From the NCBI GenBank assembly GCA_002796025.1, contig PCVQ01000026.1:35934-52811 (forward strand): 16,878 nucleotides of DNA, given 5' to 3'. The stretch is from Candidatus Peregrinibacteria bacterium CG11_big_fil_rev_8_21_14_0_20_46_8. GTDB lineage: Bacteria > Patescibacteriota > Gracilibacteria > UBA1369 > UM-FILTER-53-11. Position numbers and translations under genes: made by a program. How positions within the stretch are numbered: position 1 is the first letter of the stretch; every line of letters starts with the position of its first letter. The notes under the pieces are model-generated. The model was given only the letters and a program-made list of their open reading frames with translations. It had not been told where the DNA came from and did no database searches. Below, in pieces: positions 7,585 through 14,717 of this stretch.

Positions 7585-8147
7585 CACAAAAAGAAGTAGA
7601 ACAACTCATAGAAGAGTTCAAAGTTCCGAAGCATGTGCGCAGACATTGTGGTGCAGTAGCGGCAGTTGCTGGGGAGTTGGCTAAAAAAATTCAAGCGAGC
7701 GGCGAAAAAGTTGATATAGATTTAGTGCTTCATTCGGCAGCACTCCACGATCTTGTACGTGTTGTAGATTTTAAAAGTTTTGAGCCAGAAGTTTGGGATG
7801 ATCTTGTAACGGATGAAGAGATTGAGTTTTGGAAGAATTTGCGCAAAAAATATGCAGGACGCCATCACGCCGATGTTGCCGCGGAAATTTTGCGTGCTCG
7901 CGGATTTCCCGAAGAAGCGCAGATAGTCGAACAGCATAAATTTATCCAAATTAAAAAGGGCTTCGATTCACTTGAAGCAAAGATTGTATACTATGCCGAT
8001 AAGCGAGTACGTCACGACGAAATAGTAAGCATTGCCGAGCGGCTTGAAGATGGGCGCAAAAGGAATGCACCCGAAACCATTGGAACAGCACATGCTGCCG
8101 AGCTCGAAAAAAAAGTACTTGAACTCGAGCAAGAATTACTGGGATAA
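7581..8147 (+). CDS. HD-domain hydrolase, coupled to tsaE
   Basis: This is a 188-residue HD-superfamily protein, a group of metal-dependent phosphohydrolases. The visible pattern is His22 (RRHCG), the HD pair His56-Asp57 in HSAALHD, RHHADVA at 94-100, EQHKF with His119, and YADKRV with Asp140. These are the expected metal ligands in order. The C-terminal 40 residues are charged and probably coiled coil (ELEKKVLELEQELL). Substrate unknown; nucleotide or nucleotidyl compounds are typical. Its ATG overlaps the tsaE stop (ATGA), so the two are probably translated together. The region after its stop is GC-rich with imperfect self-complementarity. Confidence 0.85.
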   Translation: MTQKEVEQLIEEFKVPKHVRRHCGAVAAVAGELAKKIQASGEKVDIDLVLHSAALHDLVRVVDFKSFEPEVWDDLVTDEEIEFWKNLRKKYAGRHHADVAAEILRARGFPEEAQIVEQHKFIQIKKGFDSLEAKIVYYADKRVRHDEIVSIAERLEDGRKRNAPETIGTAHAAELEKKVLELEQELLG

Positions 8148-8190
8148 CTGCGAGCGCACGGCGCGAGCGCGCAGCAAGCTTATAAAATAA
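8148..8190. other. Convergent gap with GC-rich, self-complementary stretch
   Basis: The gap between the convergent HD-domain and 3D-domain genes begins with CTGCG...CGCAG ends around an interior rich in GCGC, with GCGAGCGC present twice. It can form imperfect hairpins and may help end transcription, but neither strand has a clear T-run after the stem. Confidence 0.3.
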
Positions 8191-9921
8191 TCACTTAATA
8201 ATCTCATTCAACTTCCTGCGCGTTGCAAAATCGAGATTTCCATCGGCGTTCAAACCGTGACTTTGCTGAAATGCAATAAGCGCACGCTTCGTTGAATTGC
8301 CAAAGTATTGAGTGGTAACCCGGCCGCTAAAAAAACCGAGCCGCTGCAATACCTGCTGCAACTTCTCTACATGTTCACCGCGAGCACCAAAGGTGACATC
8401 ATTATTAAAAATATCATTCGGATTAGTGACCACATTGGCTATAAGCTCCCGCTCAGTCTCTATGCGGGCATCGACCAGCTGACGTTTGTCTTGCTGTGCG
8501 GCAATAAGCTTATGTTTTCCATTTCTTGCTGCAACGAGTGCATTTAATGTATTGCGGGTCTGCGGACCGACAACACCGGCCCCAAAGGAATTCTTATCTT
8601 CTACAAGGCCATGGTATTGCTGAAATTTAAATACTGCATGCTCTGTAGTCCGGCCAAAATAACCAGTTGGTTCGAGTCCGAAAAAGTTGAGACGGTGCAA
8701 CTCTTCTTGCAGTTTGCGCACTTCCGGTCCGACATCGTTCAAGACAATTTGCTGTGCAAATGCCGGCGGTTCAGGCGGTGCAGGGGGAGGAGTCGGTACT
8801 GTTGCAATTGGTGCAATAAATTCCGGTGTTGTTGCGACGCCTCCTGATGCAACAGGATGTGGTGCGACCTCTTCCGTTACTGTAAAGCTTGGTGCAAATT
8901 GGGATGCAACGAGTTTCTGCAATGCATCTTGAGTTTGCGGGCCATAGTAACCGGCACCGGCATCGTTACGTGTCTGAATAATTCCGACCTGAAGCTGAAG
9001 CTGAATCAGTGCTTCCTTTGTAACATCATCAAAGGCACCAGCTATAAGACCTGAAGTATCGAATTCAGTATACTGTTGCAGTACTCCCTGCAATTGAGCA
9101 ACGGAATCACCGGCGACTCCGGGCTGAATAATTATATGAGGTACACGCGCAGTCTCTTGTGCCCGGCGCTCATCTATTTTTGTTTCGAACGCTAGACGGG
9201 TCCGGGGCCCGAAGTGTCCCGCACCGGAATCATCTGTGCTGTTCAATACACCGCTGTTTAACTGAAACCGCTGCACTGCTTCGCGTGTCGCTTCATCGTA
9301 AATGCCATTAAGAGGACCAGTATAAAAATTCCCAACTTCTTGCAGTAAGCGCTGCAATTCACGAACTTCAATACCCTCTGAGCCGAGTCCTAAATCTTGT
9401 TTAAAATGCTTAGTGCCAACCACAATGCCGGCATTCCGCGCAAGTGGCAAACTTGCAATATCAACCGCAACTTCTATAGCGTCATCGATTCCATATACGG
9501 TTACTTCTATGCGCCGCTTTCCCCAAGCAAGTGCACGTGCCATACCCTCTTCACCATGTCCCATCCAAACATCGAGACGCTCTCCTTTAATAGCACCGCC
9601 GCGATCGTGAACTGCAGTCGTACCAATGCCAGGAATGTGCATCTTTGTTCCAAATGGAAATTCCGGAGGCGCGGCAATCATGCCGGGATACACTGGAGTA
9701 TTATCTGCGCTGTTTATGCCGCTGCCATTTAAACGAATATCTGCTTCATAGCTGCCGCGCACATAGCGTGTTTGATTCGGCAGGGGAGAGTAGTAACCGG
9801 AAATAACAAAACTCTTTGTATAGGGAAATGTTTGTGTATCTTGTGCATGAGCTAACCCCTGCGGCACAAACAGAACAAGTGCGAGAACTACAGTAACCGA
9901 AAGTGCAATTTTGTTTTTCAT
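8191..9921 (-). CDS. Secreted 3D-domain (lytic transglycosylase-like) protein with four peptidoglycan-binding repeats
   Basis: This is a 576-residue exported protein. Residues 1-26 form a signal peptide ending AHA before QDTQ. A 3D domain (about 36-145) follows, with FPFGTKMHIPGIG, VHDRGGAIKGERLDVWMG and conserved aspartates at 73, 106 and 117. The 3D fold is the double-psi beta-barrel shared by MltA and Rpf/YuiC-type glycan-cleaving enzymes, so it may cut peptidoglycan. Four PG_binding_1-like modules follow at about 176-245, 268-337, 393-463 and 508-573, each with VxxLQxxLxxxG and FGxxTxxAxxxFQ patterns. A Pro-rich linker (about 340-390) separates the second and third. The stop is TGA. No Shine-Dalgarno; an A-run precedes the ATG. 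Confidence 0.88.
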   Translation of the reverse strand: MKNKIALSVTVVLALVLFVPQGLAHAQDTQTFPYTKSFVISGYYSPLPNQTRYVRGSYEADIRLNGSGINSADNTPVYPGMIAAPPEFPFGTKMHIPGIGTTAVHDRGGAIKGERLDVWMGHGEEGMARALAWGKRRIEVTVYGIDDAIEVAVDIASLPLARNAGIVVGTKHFKQDLGLGSEGIEVRELQRLLQEVGNFYTGPLNGIYDEATREAVQRFQLNSGVLNSTDDSGAGHFGPRTRLAFETKIDERRAQETARVPHIIIQPGVAGDSVAQLQGVLQQYTEFDTSGLIAGAFDDVTKEALIQLQLQVGIIQTRNDAGAGYYGPQTQDALQKLVASQFAPSFTVTEEVAPHPVASGGVATTPEFIAPIATVPTPPPAPPEPPAFAQQIVLNDVGPEVRKLQEELHRLNFFGLEPTGYFGRTTEHAVFKFQQYHGLVEDKNSFGAGVVGPQTRNTLNALVAARNGKHKLIAAQQDKRQLVDARIETERELIANVVTNPNDIFNNDVTFGARGEHVEKLQQVLQRLGFFSGRVTTQYFGNSTKRALIAFQQSHGLNADGNLDFATRRKLNEIIK

Positions 9922-9942
9922 ATGTTTTTTTTTAATCTAAAG

Positions 9943-9948
9943 ATTATA
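9943..9948 (-). promoter_or_regulatory. Extended -10 box upstream of the 3D-domain gene
   Basis: The minus strand reads TGG then TATAAT, an extended -10, 21 bases before the ATG. No good -35 is present, which is usual for extended -10 promoters. The rest of the 91-base gap up to the next gene shows no terminator. Confidence 0.6.
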
Positions 9949-10012
9949 CCATATATATTAGATAGGGTGACTGCCTTAATCTTGCAAAAACGCAGATAGA
10001 TTGTGATGTTTT

Positions 10013-12493
10013 CTAGACATCGCTACCAATTCTGCGCAAAATCTCACGACTGACGTATTCGCGCGGGCGGCCATGTTTGAGTCGCGATAACTGCTTAATT
10101 GCCTTTGCAAGCTCGTGATCGCCAGCTTCGGTATAAGGATTAACGGGCACAATGCTGAACGGGCGGCTTGGCTGCGTATCGATGGAGAGCTTCATGACTG
10201 CCTTATATTTATCGAGATTCACAAGATCTTGATCGCTAAAGACCGGCGCCATTTCCTTGCCCATATACTCGGAATCCTGTGCGCCGATTTTGTACGACAT
10301 AATGGTACCGACGTTACCAAAAATCGCATCTTTTAAGCTCACTTGTTTGGAACCTTTCTTAGCCGCCGCGCCTTCAAGCTGGGCCAAATATTGGTGCGCC
10401 ATATTTAACCCAAGCCGGTATTTTCGGGCCTCAGAGAGAATAACTTCGATACTGTCAGTTACATAGTTCTGGAACTCATCAATATACAAGAAGAAATCTC
10501 GACGCTCTTCCTTTGGAATTTGCTGGCGCGCCAAAGCTGCCATCTGAATTTTACTCACAATAATCAAACCGAGCAGTTTACTATTAATTTCACCGGTCTG
10601 ACCCTTCGAAAGATTCATCAATAAAATCTTATTGTTCTGCATCACATCCAGAAAGTTAAATGCCGACTTTGTCTGACCGATAATATTGCGCATCATCGTA
10701 TTTGTTACAAAGGCGCCGAATTTTGCGGCAAAGTAGGGGATCATCTCTTGCTTCTCACGCGCGCCGGTTTTTGCCATTTGATGTTTCCAAAACGATTGGA
10801 CAATTGGATTTTTCACATGAGCTACCTTCAGACGCTGATAGTCATCATCCGTAAAAAGACGGACAATATCGGTAAGCGCGCCGCCTTCAGGATCGTCCAT
10901 AAGAGTGAGCACGCCGTTACGGAAGTAGTCCTGGATACGCGGACCGAATATCTCTTCATCAAACATTTTAATCATAATGTTCATGGCATCGAGCGCCACC
11001 ATATCTTTTTGCTCTTCGCTATTTGCTTCCAGCAAATTGAGACCCATAGGCCGCTCTAAATCGGAAGGATCAAAATAGATAACATCATCGGCGCGTTCTC
11101 GCGGAATAAAAGGCAAAATCGTCTCATCGATAAGCGAGCCGTGAGGATCGATCACACACATGCCGGCACCATTCTTTAAATCCTGCCGCGCCATAACACT
11201 CAGCATCGAAGATTTACCAGTACCGGTCTGACCAATGACATAGAAGTGCCGGAAGCGGTCGTCGTTCTTCATCCGAATCTCTTGTTTCTCACCACGGAAA
11301 ATATTATGACCAAGGAGAATTCCTTCTTTGGGAATATTCGCCGGCGCTGGCGCAATCTTATAATTTTGCCATGCAATATTTGCACCGCGGTTAAATTTAA
11401 TATTTGGAAAATGGAAGAGCGTTGCGAGTTCTTCTGAAGAGAGGATTGTTTTTTTTCGCCGCAGAATCATCAGCCACGAACGCTTGAGTGTGCGCAAAAT
11501 AAAGTTGTTTACGAGCTTGCGCGTAGATTGGTATTTCGTCTTCATGAATGCGTTGTTGTCTGTTGTGTTGAACTGTGCAAAAGCGCTGCGCACATTGCTG
11601 AGCTGTGCCTTTGCCTGCCGGATTGTGGGCGCAGCGGTAATAAGACGGATAACAACTTCGTAGCCGGGCTTCGTATTTTTTTCCTCCATGGCTTTTACCT
11701 GCTCATCAATAAGCGGCGTCGTGCGCTCTGCTCCGCGCACATTATCTTTAGATTCCTGAAGTGCATCGGAACCACGGGCCGCAACATTAAAGAGAGTACC
11801 GAACCAGCTTAACGGATTCCACCATTGAATCGAATGTTTCGAAGAAAATATATCTTTTGCTTCCTGGCGCCCGCGCTTTTGCCAGCCGTCACCAACCGGA
11901 CGGCAGATAATTTGAATTGCCGCTCCCTCGTCTTTACCAAGTTTTGAGAGCACATTGGTAAGTGTGTTCAGAGGATCACTGGGTATACGCTGATAGGTTT
12001 TGACCGGCAGAGAATAGTGCTTTGCCATTTGCATATAACAGCCGGCAACATGTGAATTTTTCTGAAAAATATTGTAATCTGGCACTTGTTCAATGTATGC
12101 GTCAGGATAAAAGCCGGTCATCTGCTTTTCAAAGAGTTCGAGAAGATAGCGCGGAATGACGACATAAAAAAAGATTTGATTATCGAAAACTGCATACTCA
12201 AGAGAAAAGAAATCCTGACCTTTAATGAGCTGCGTGAGGTCGCTCTCATGAATTGCATGTAGCGCCTCAAAAAGATGCATCATCGTGCCGATAACTTCTT
12301 TAAAATCCTTCTGTGCGCTAAGGGCCTCAGACTCGCGCTCGCGGTCTTCTTTGGACTCCTTTTTTGGAATAAGCACTTTCAAAAAAACCATGTTCAGCGA
12401 ACGCATCCGATTCTCCCGCTGGCGAATGGTGTACCAAAGTAACCCCGCCAAAGCGAGGACACCCAAAATAGAGAGAATGATATTCATTGCCAT
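10013..12493 (-). CDS. VirD4/TraG-like type IV secretion (HerA-FtsK superfamily) ATPase
   Basis: This is an 826-residue membrane ATPase. One N-terminal transmembrane helix (about 4-22) is followed by a charged segment and an N-terminal domain of unknown role (about 60-390). The motor domain carries Walker A GQTGTGKSS (421-429), DPHGSL (449-454) and Walker B FFLYIDEF (667-674) with the glutamate for hydrolysis. The segment ILSEARKYRLGLNMAHQ (685-701) is typical of TraM-recognition/VirD4-like proteins that bind or pump DNA or substrate. Lone homologues are familiar in Patescibacteria, where their role is not settled. Two starts are possible: ATG 12491-12493, or ATG 12485-12487 two codons later. 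No other T4SS gene is in the window. Confidence 0.88.
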   Translation of the reverse strand: MAMNIILSILGVLALAGLLWYTIRQRENRMRSLNMVFLKVLIPKKESKEDRERESEALSAQKDFKEVIGTMMHLFEALHAIHESDLTQLIKGQDFFSLEYAVFDNQIFFYVVIPRYLLELFEKQMTGFYPDAYIEQVPDYNIFQKNSHVAGCYMQMAKHYSLPVKTYQRIPSDPLNTLTNVLSKLGKDEGAAIQIICRPVGDGWQKRGRQEAKDIFSSKHSIQWWNPLSWFGTLFNVAARGSDALQESKDNVRGAERTTPLIDEQVKAMEEKNTKPGYEVVIRLITAAPTIRQAKAQLSNVRSAFAQFNTTDNNAFMKTKYQSTRKLVNNFILRTLKRSWLMILRRKKTILSSEELATLFHFPNIKFNRGANIAWQNYKIAPAPANIPKEGILLGHNIFRGEKQEIRMKNDDRFRHFYVIGQTGTGKSSMLSVMARQDLKNGAGMCVIDPHGSLIDETILPFIPRERADDVIYFDPSDLERPMGLNLLEANSEEQKDMVALDAMNIMIKMFDEEIFGPRIQDYFRNGVLTLMDDPEGGALTDIVRLFTDDDYQRLKVAHVKNPIVQSFWKHQMAKTGAREKQEMIPYFAAKFGAFVTNTMMRNIIGQTKSAFNFLDVMQNNKILLMNLSKGQTGEINSKLLGLIIVSKIQMAALARQQIPKEERRDFFLYIDEFQNYVTDSIEVILSEARKYRLGLNMAHQYLAQLEGAAAKKGSKQVSLKDAIFGNVGTIMSYKIGAQDSEYMGKEMAPVFSDQDLVNLDKYKAVMKLSIDTQPSRPFSIVPVNPYTEAGDHELAKAIKQLSRLKHGRPREYVSREILRRIGSDV

Positions 12494-12505
12494 AAATTCC
12501 GATTA

Positions 12506-12534
12506 ATTATAGCAGAAAAGAAGCCGGGTGTCAG
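12506..12534 (-). promoter_or_regulatory. Sigma70 promoter of the VirD4-like gene
   Basis: CTGACA (12529-12534) and TATAAT (12506-12511) are spaced by 17 bases on the minus strand, so 11 of 12 consensus positions match. The predicted start near 12499 leaves a leader of about five to six bases before the first ATG, or about twelve before the second. The message is leaderless or nearly so. Confidence 0.8.
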
Positions 12535-12556
12535 TGCGGAAATGCTTACTATAACG

Positions 12557-13165
12557 CTATGCCGCCACTGATTGACCGCAGAGTTGGTGGTACCAAATGC
12601 CGTCCCTGCTGCATTCAACAATAAAAGACTGGGCCTCCATGAGCTCAAGATTGTCGCCCCAATAGGATTGCTGCCAATGCTCGCTAACCGGATTACAACC
12701 ACAAGGACTATGTTGCGCAATAGGATGTGGCACGCTAAGTCTTAAGCGATCAGAACGAACACCTATTTTTCTTCTGAGCCAATTTTGAAAGTGATGCGGC
12801 CTGCGCGGTGCATCTAAATTTTTTCGCAATCCGGATAGGCGGCGAATTCTATCTGCATGCCAATTCAATAAGGCAATTTTCACACTGATTTCATCTACAC
12901 GATCCTGAACATATGCAGCATCATCAAGTGTCGGAGCACCATTGCACTCAATATACATTTTGTTCCACTCCTCTGAGAGAAGCACTTGAACCTTTGCAAT
13001 TTCGCGCCGGGTTAGAATTCGCATTTCTCCTACCCACCGCAACGCTTGGCCTCCCAAAATATGATTGAGGTCTTCAAACTTTTGAATAGGATCGAGGCCA
13101 TATTCATCGGCAAGCAGATTTACATTGTCACGATGCCAAAAACTTTCTCTGACAAAATTTTTCAT
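12557..13165 (-). CDS. Hypothetical protein, Cys/His-containing C-terminus
   Basis: I do not recognise this 202-residue protein. The first 120 residues look mostly helical and charged (FEDLNHILGG, LTRREIAKVQVLLSEEWNK, VQDRVDEISVKIALLNWHAD). A basic segment, RRPHHFQNWLRRKIGVRSDR, follows. The last 60 residues hold HPIAQHSPCGCNP, ECSRDGIWYHQLC and several Trp, so metal binding is possible but unproven. The start is set at ATG 13163-13165, four bases after the stop of the repeat-protein gene. A longer in-frame start at 13231 would overlap that gene by 62 bases, including the CxxC end of its product. The spacing suggests cotranscription and a shared function with the repeat protein. Confidence 0.65.
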   Translation of the reverse strand: MKNFVRESFWHRDNVNLLADEYGLDPIQKFEDLNHILGGQALRWVGEMRILTRREIAKVQVLLSEEWNKMYIECNGAPTLDDAAYVQDRVDEISVKIALLNWHADRIRRLSGLRKNLDAPRRPHHFQNWLRRKIGVRSDRLRLSVPHPIAQHSPCGCNPVSEHWQQSYWGDNLELMEAQSFIVECSRDGIWYHQLCGQSVAA

Positions 13166-13169
13166 CACT

Positions 13170-14222
13170 TTAATCCGTATAATAAAGTGGTTTTGGCCCA
13201 TTTGCTTCACATGCGGGACAACACTTCTCACTTTCTTTCATACCACTCTTAAAATCAGATCCAATTATTTCTACATTTTCTCGCACATTCTTTTCACCAA
13301 CTTGCATATGAGCTTGAGAATTTGCACCACCTACATACAATCCGCATTGATGATTAGCACCTTGTACGCTCATATGATCTTGCTGATTATCCTTTAGTAC
13401 ACACAGTTTAACCTGTTCATTATGTCCAGCAATTTTCATATTTCGCTGTTGATTGCAGCCGGCAATACCCATTCTCCACTGTACATTATTGCCTGCTACC
13501 TCCATAGCATACTGCTCGTTATCACCATGAATCTGCATGCCACTCTGATCATTGCTTCTTCCAACTGCTACAAAATTTTGTTCGTTGTTCCCGCCGACCT
13601 TTAAATTGCGCTGCATATTTTTTCCCATTATCCGAGCACGGAATTGATTATTAAAACCTGAAATGCTCCCAGACTGGAAATTATTGCCGCCAATAAAATA
13701 TTCATCTTGAATACAATTTCCACCAATCTCAAAAGATTGCTCAGTACTACCAAAAATTTTCATTCTGCGCGCAATCAAGTCTCCGCCAATTCTTCCATTA
13801 AATTCAAAATGACCTTCAACGACAACATCTGAAAGATTCAAATCTCCTCCACAAACTAAAACTTCCTTTTGATTATAGGAATTATTTCCAAGAAAAAGAT
13901 TTTCAAACCGATATCCTGAAAGATCCAGATTATTATGTGGAAAACTATTACACTCAAGTTGTTGTATTAGCTCGCGGGCTTCTTCAGGAGCTAATTTTTC
14001 ATCGTGATTCAATTTTACAGGCATTTGTACAACTCTTCTCAATACATCGGGCTCCCATCGGTGCCGATCACGTACATTATTAATAAATTGTATATCTTGC
14101 CTTTTTATATTTGGACAATTCCCTCTAAGGGGTACCGCTTCCCGTGGCGGCAAATTTTCGATCTTCGGGTCTTGAATAAATTCGACTGCGTCGACAATGC
14201 CTTTAAAACTAGGTGATTCCAT
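13170..14222 (-). CDS. Repeat protein built on an 11-residue motif, function unknown
   Basis: This is a 350-residue protein with three parts. Residues 1-95 are charged and mixed. Residues 96-157 are beta-like, with LDLSGYRFENLFLGNN and VVVEGHFEFNGRIGGDL, resembling pentapeptide-repeat or bactofilin-like edges. Residues 158-325 repeat a unit of 11 residues, roughly G-x-N-x-Q-x-x-M-x-V/I-x, about 15 times: examples are GDNEQYAMEVA, GNNVQWRMGIA and GCNQQRNMKIA. The regular period and alternating hydrophobic positions suggest a beta-solenoid. The C-terminus has CCPACEANGP, a CxxC-type end. No signal peptide is seen. It lies 36 bases after the zinc-ribbon/HTH gene and four bases before the next gene. 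I find no catalytic motif; a scaffold, filament or binding surface is possible. Confidence 0.72.
   Translation of the reverse strand: MESPSFKGIVDAVEFIQDPKIENLPPREAVPLRGNCPNIKRQDIQFINNVRDRHRWEPDVLRRVVQMPVKLNHDEKLAPEEARELIQQLECNSFPHNNLDLSGYRFENLFLGNNSYNQKEVLVCGGDLNLSDVVVEGHFEFNGRIGGDLIARRMKIFGSTEQSFEIGGNCIQDEYFIGGNNFQSGSISGFNNQFRARIMGKNMQRNLKVGGNNEQNFVAVGRSNDQSGMQIHGDNEQYAMEVAGNNVQWRMGIAGCNQQRNMKIAGHNEQVKLCVLKDNQQDHMSVQGANHQCGLYVGGANSQAHMQVGEKNVRENVEIIGSDFKSGMKESEKCCPACEANGPKPLYYTD
13239..13751 (-). repeat. Coding region of the 11-residue repeats (33-bp period)
   Basis: The distance from one conserved Gln to the next is 11 residues for nearly every step; two early steps are 10. The DNA copies are diverged from each other, with the period kept at the protein level, so this is an old protein repeat and not a recent DNA expansion. 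Confidence 0.8.
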
Positions 14223-14258
14223 AGTGATTATTGGTTAATGGATAGGGGATAGATAGAT

Positions 14259-14579
14259 TTAATCAGGATCAACGAGAGAACATGCTTGCACCGCGCGCCA
14301 CTTTATATAGCGATTCTTCCAGCGCTGGACAGAAACTGGACTGACATTCAGCTCTTGGGCAACGCTCCGAATTGAGCGGCCCTGGTTTATTAATTCGATT
14401 GCGCGCTGCACCTTGGCATGATTAGACCGCAAGCCAAAATAAAACTCGCTGCTATGCACTGCCCAAGTGCGCTTACACTTTGCGCACTGCAAACGGTTGC
14501 GCGCACGGCTGTTAATGTGAACCGCAGCCTTACAACCGTTTGGACATGACTGATTTCTGATTATGCTGATGTGATCCAT
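14259..14579 (-). CDS. InsA-like zinc-ribbon / helix-turn-helix DNA-binding protein
   Basis: This is a 106-residue protein from ATG 14577-14579. A zinc ribbon comes first: SCPNGC (Cys12, Cys16) and QCAKCKRTW (Cys32, Cys35). A helix-turn-helix region follows (about 54-92: KVQRAIELINQGRSIRSVAQ then ELNVSPVSVQRWKNRY). The order and spacing resemble InsA of IS1 and the N-termini of related transposases. No catalytic DDE domain, InsB frame or flanking terminal repeat is found, so it may be a domesticated regulator or a transposase remnant. It has no Shine-Dalgarno or promoter of its own: an intrinsic terminator ends 15 bases before its ATG, so expression appears to need readthrough from the upstream leader. 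A TTG start at 14609 would fall inside the terminator stem and is unlikely. Confidence 0.75.
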   Translation of the reverse strand: MDHISIIRNQSCPNGCKAAVHINSRARNRLQCAKCKRTWAVHSSEFYFGLRSNHAKVQRAIELINQGRSIRSVAQELNVSPVSVQRWKNRYIKWRAVQACSLVDPD

Positions 14580-14594
14580 AAAAATTTGAGATAC

Positions 14595-14627
14595 AAAAAA
14601 GCCCCGCAAGATTTTGGCCTGCGGGGC
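14595..14627 (-). terminator. Intrinsic terminator before the zinc-ribbon/HTH gene
   Basis: On the minus strand the perfect 8-bp stem GCCCCGCA / TGCGGGGC (14620-14627 with 14601-14608), with an 11-base loop, is followed immediately by TTTTTT (14595-14600). The strength and position, just upstream of a gene in the same direction, fit an attenuator. Confidence 0.92.
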
Positions 14628-14674
14628 AGTGAACTTTTTTAATTCACAAAGCTACCCCACAGCGGGTGTGGTAG
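14601..14674 (-). promoter_or_regulatory. Predicted ribosome-mediated attenuator with alternative RNA helices
   Basis: Four RNA segments can pair in competing ways. Segment 1, CUACCACA (14667-14674), pairs with segment 2 (14652-14661) with two bulged G. Segment 2, CUGUGGGGUAG (14652-14662), can instead pair over 11 bp with CUGCCCCGCAG (14619-14629), which is segment 3. Segment 3 otherwise forms the terminator with segment 4 (14601-14608). Segment 1 overlaps threonine codons 12-14 of the small leader ORF, and segment 2 ends with its stop codon. A ribosome paused early in the Thr run would mask segment 1 and favour the antiterminator; one reaching the stop would favour the terminator. This follows the classical attenuation logic; it is inferred from base pairing only. 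Confidence 0.6.
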
Positions 14675-14708
14675 TCGTCTTTGTTGAATTGTTGTGCGCG
14701 AAGTTCAT
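14652..14708 (-). CDS. Putative 18-residue threonine-rich leader peptide
   Basis: ATG at 14706-14708 opens an ORF encoding MNFAHNNSTKTTTTPAVG, then TAG. Five of the 18 residues are threonine, encoded ACA, ACG, ACT, ACC, ACA at codons 9 and 11-14, so all four Thr codons are used. The ATG is three to six bases from the predicted transcription start, so the message would be leaderless. Its position before overlapping alternative helices and a terminator is that of an attenuation leader peptide. It could also be a small protein with its own terminator, or an RNA without translation. It is too short for statistical support alone. Confidence 0.5.
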   Translation of the reverse strand: MNFAHNNSTKTTTTPAVG

Positions 14709-14717
14709 GATGCTGAG

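Noticed and set aside
8191..8193. UGA recoded to glycine or tryptophan
   Set aside because: TGA ends the 3D-domain gene and tsaE at the expected protein ends, so the standard bacterial code is used.
12557..13231. Longer 224-residue version of the Cys/His protein
   Set aside because: The first 22 codons overlap the end of the repeat gene; ATG 13165 leaves a tidy four-base gap.
13239..13751. Possible CRISPR-like or DNA tandem array
   Set aside because: The 33-bp period reflects the protein repeat; the DNA copies are too diverged and lack constant repeats with unique spacers.
14595..14627. Terminator of the cyclase/aspS operon
   Set aside because: It is more than 200 bases past the cyclase stop and a good promoter lies in between, so an attenuator or terminator of that new transcript fits better.
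14652..14708. Leader of a threonine biosynthesis operon
   Set aside because: No thrA, thrB, thrC or ilv gene follows; the downstream gene is a zinc-ribbon/HTH protein, so only the attenuation logic is kept.
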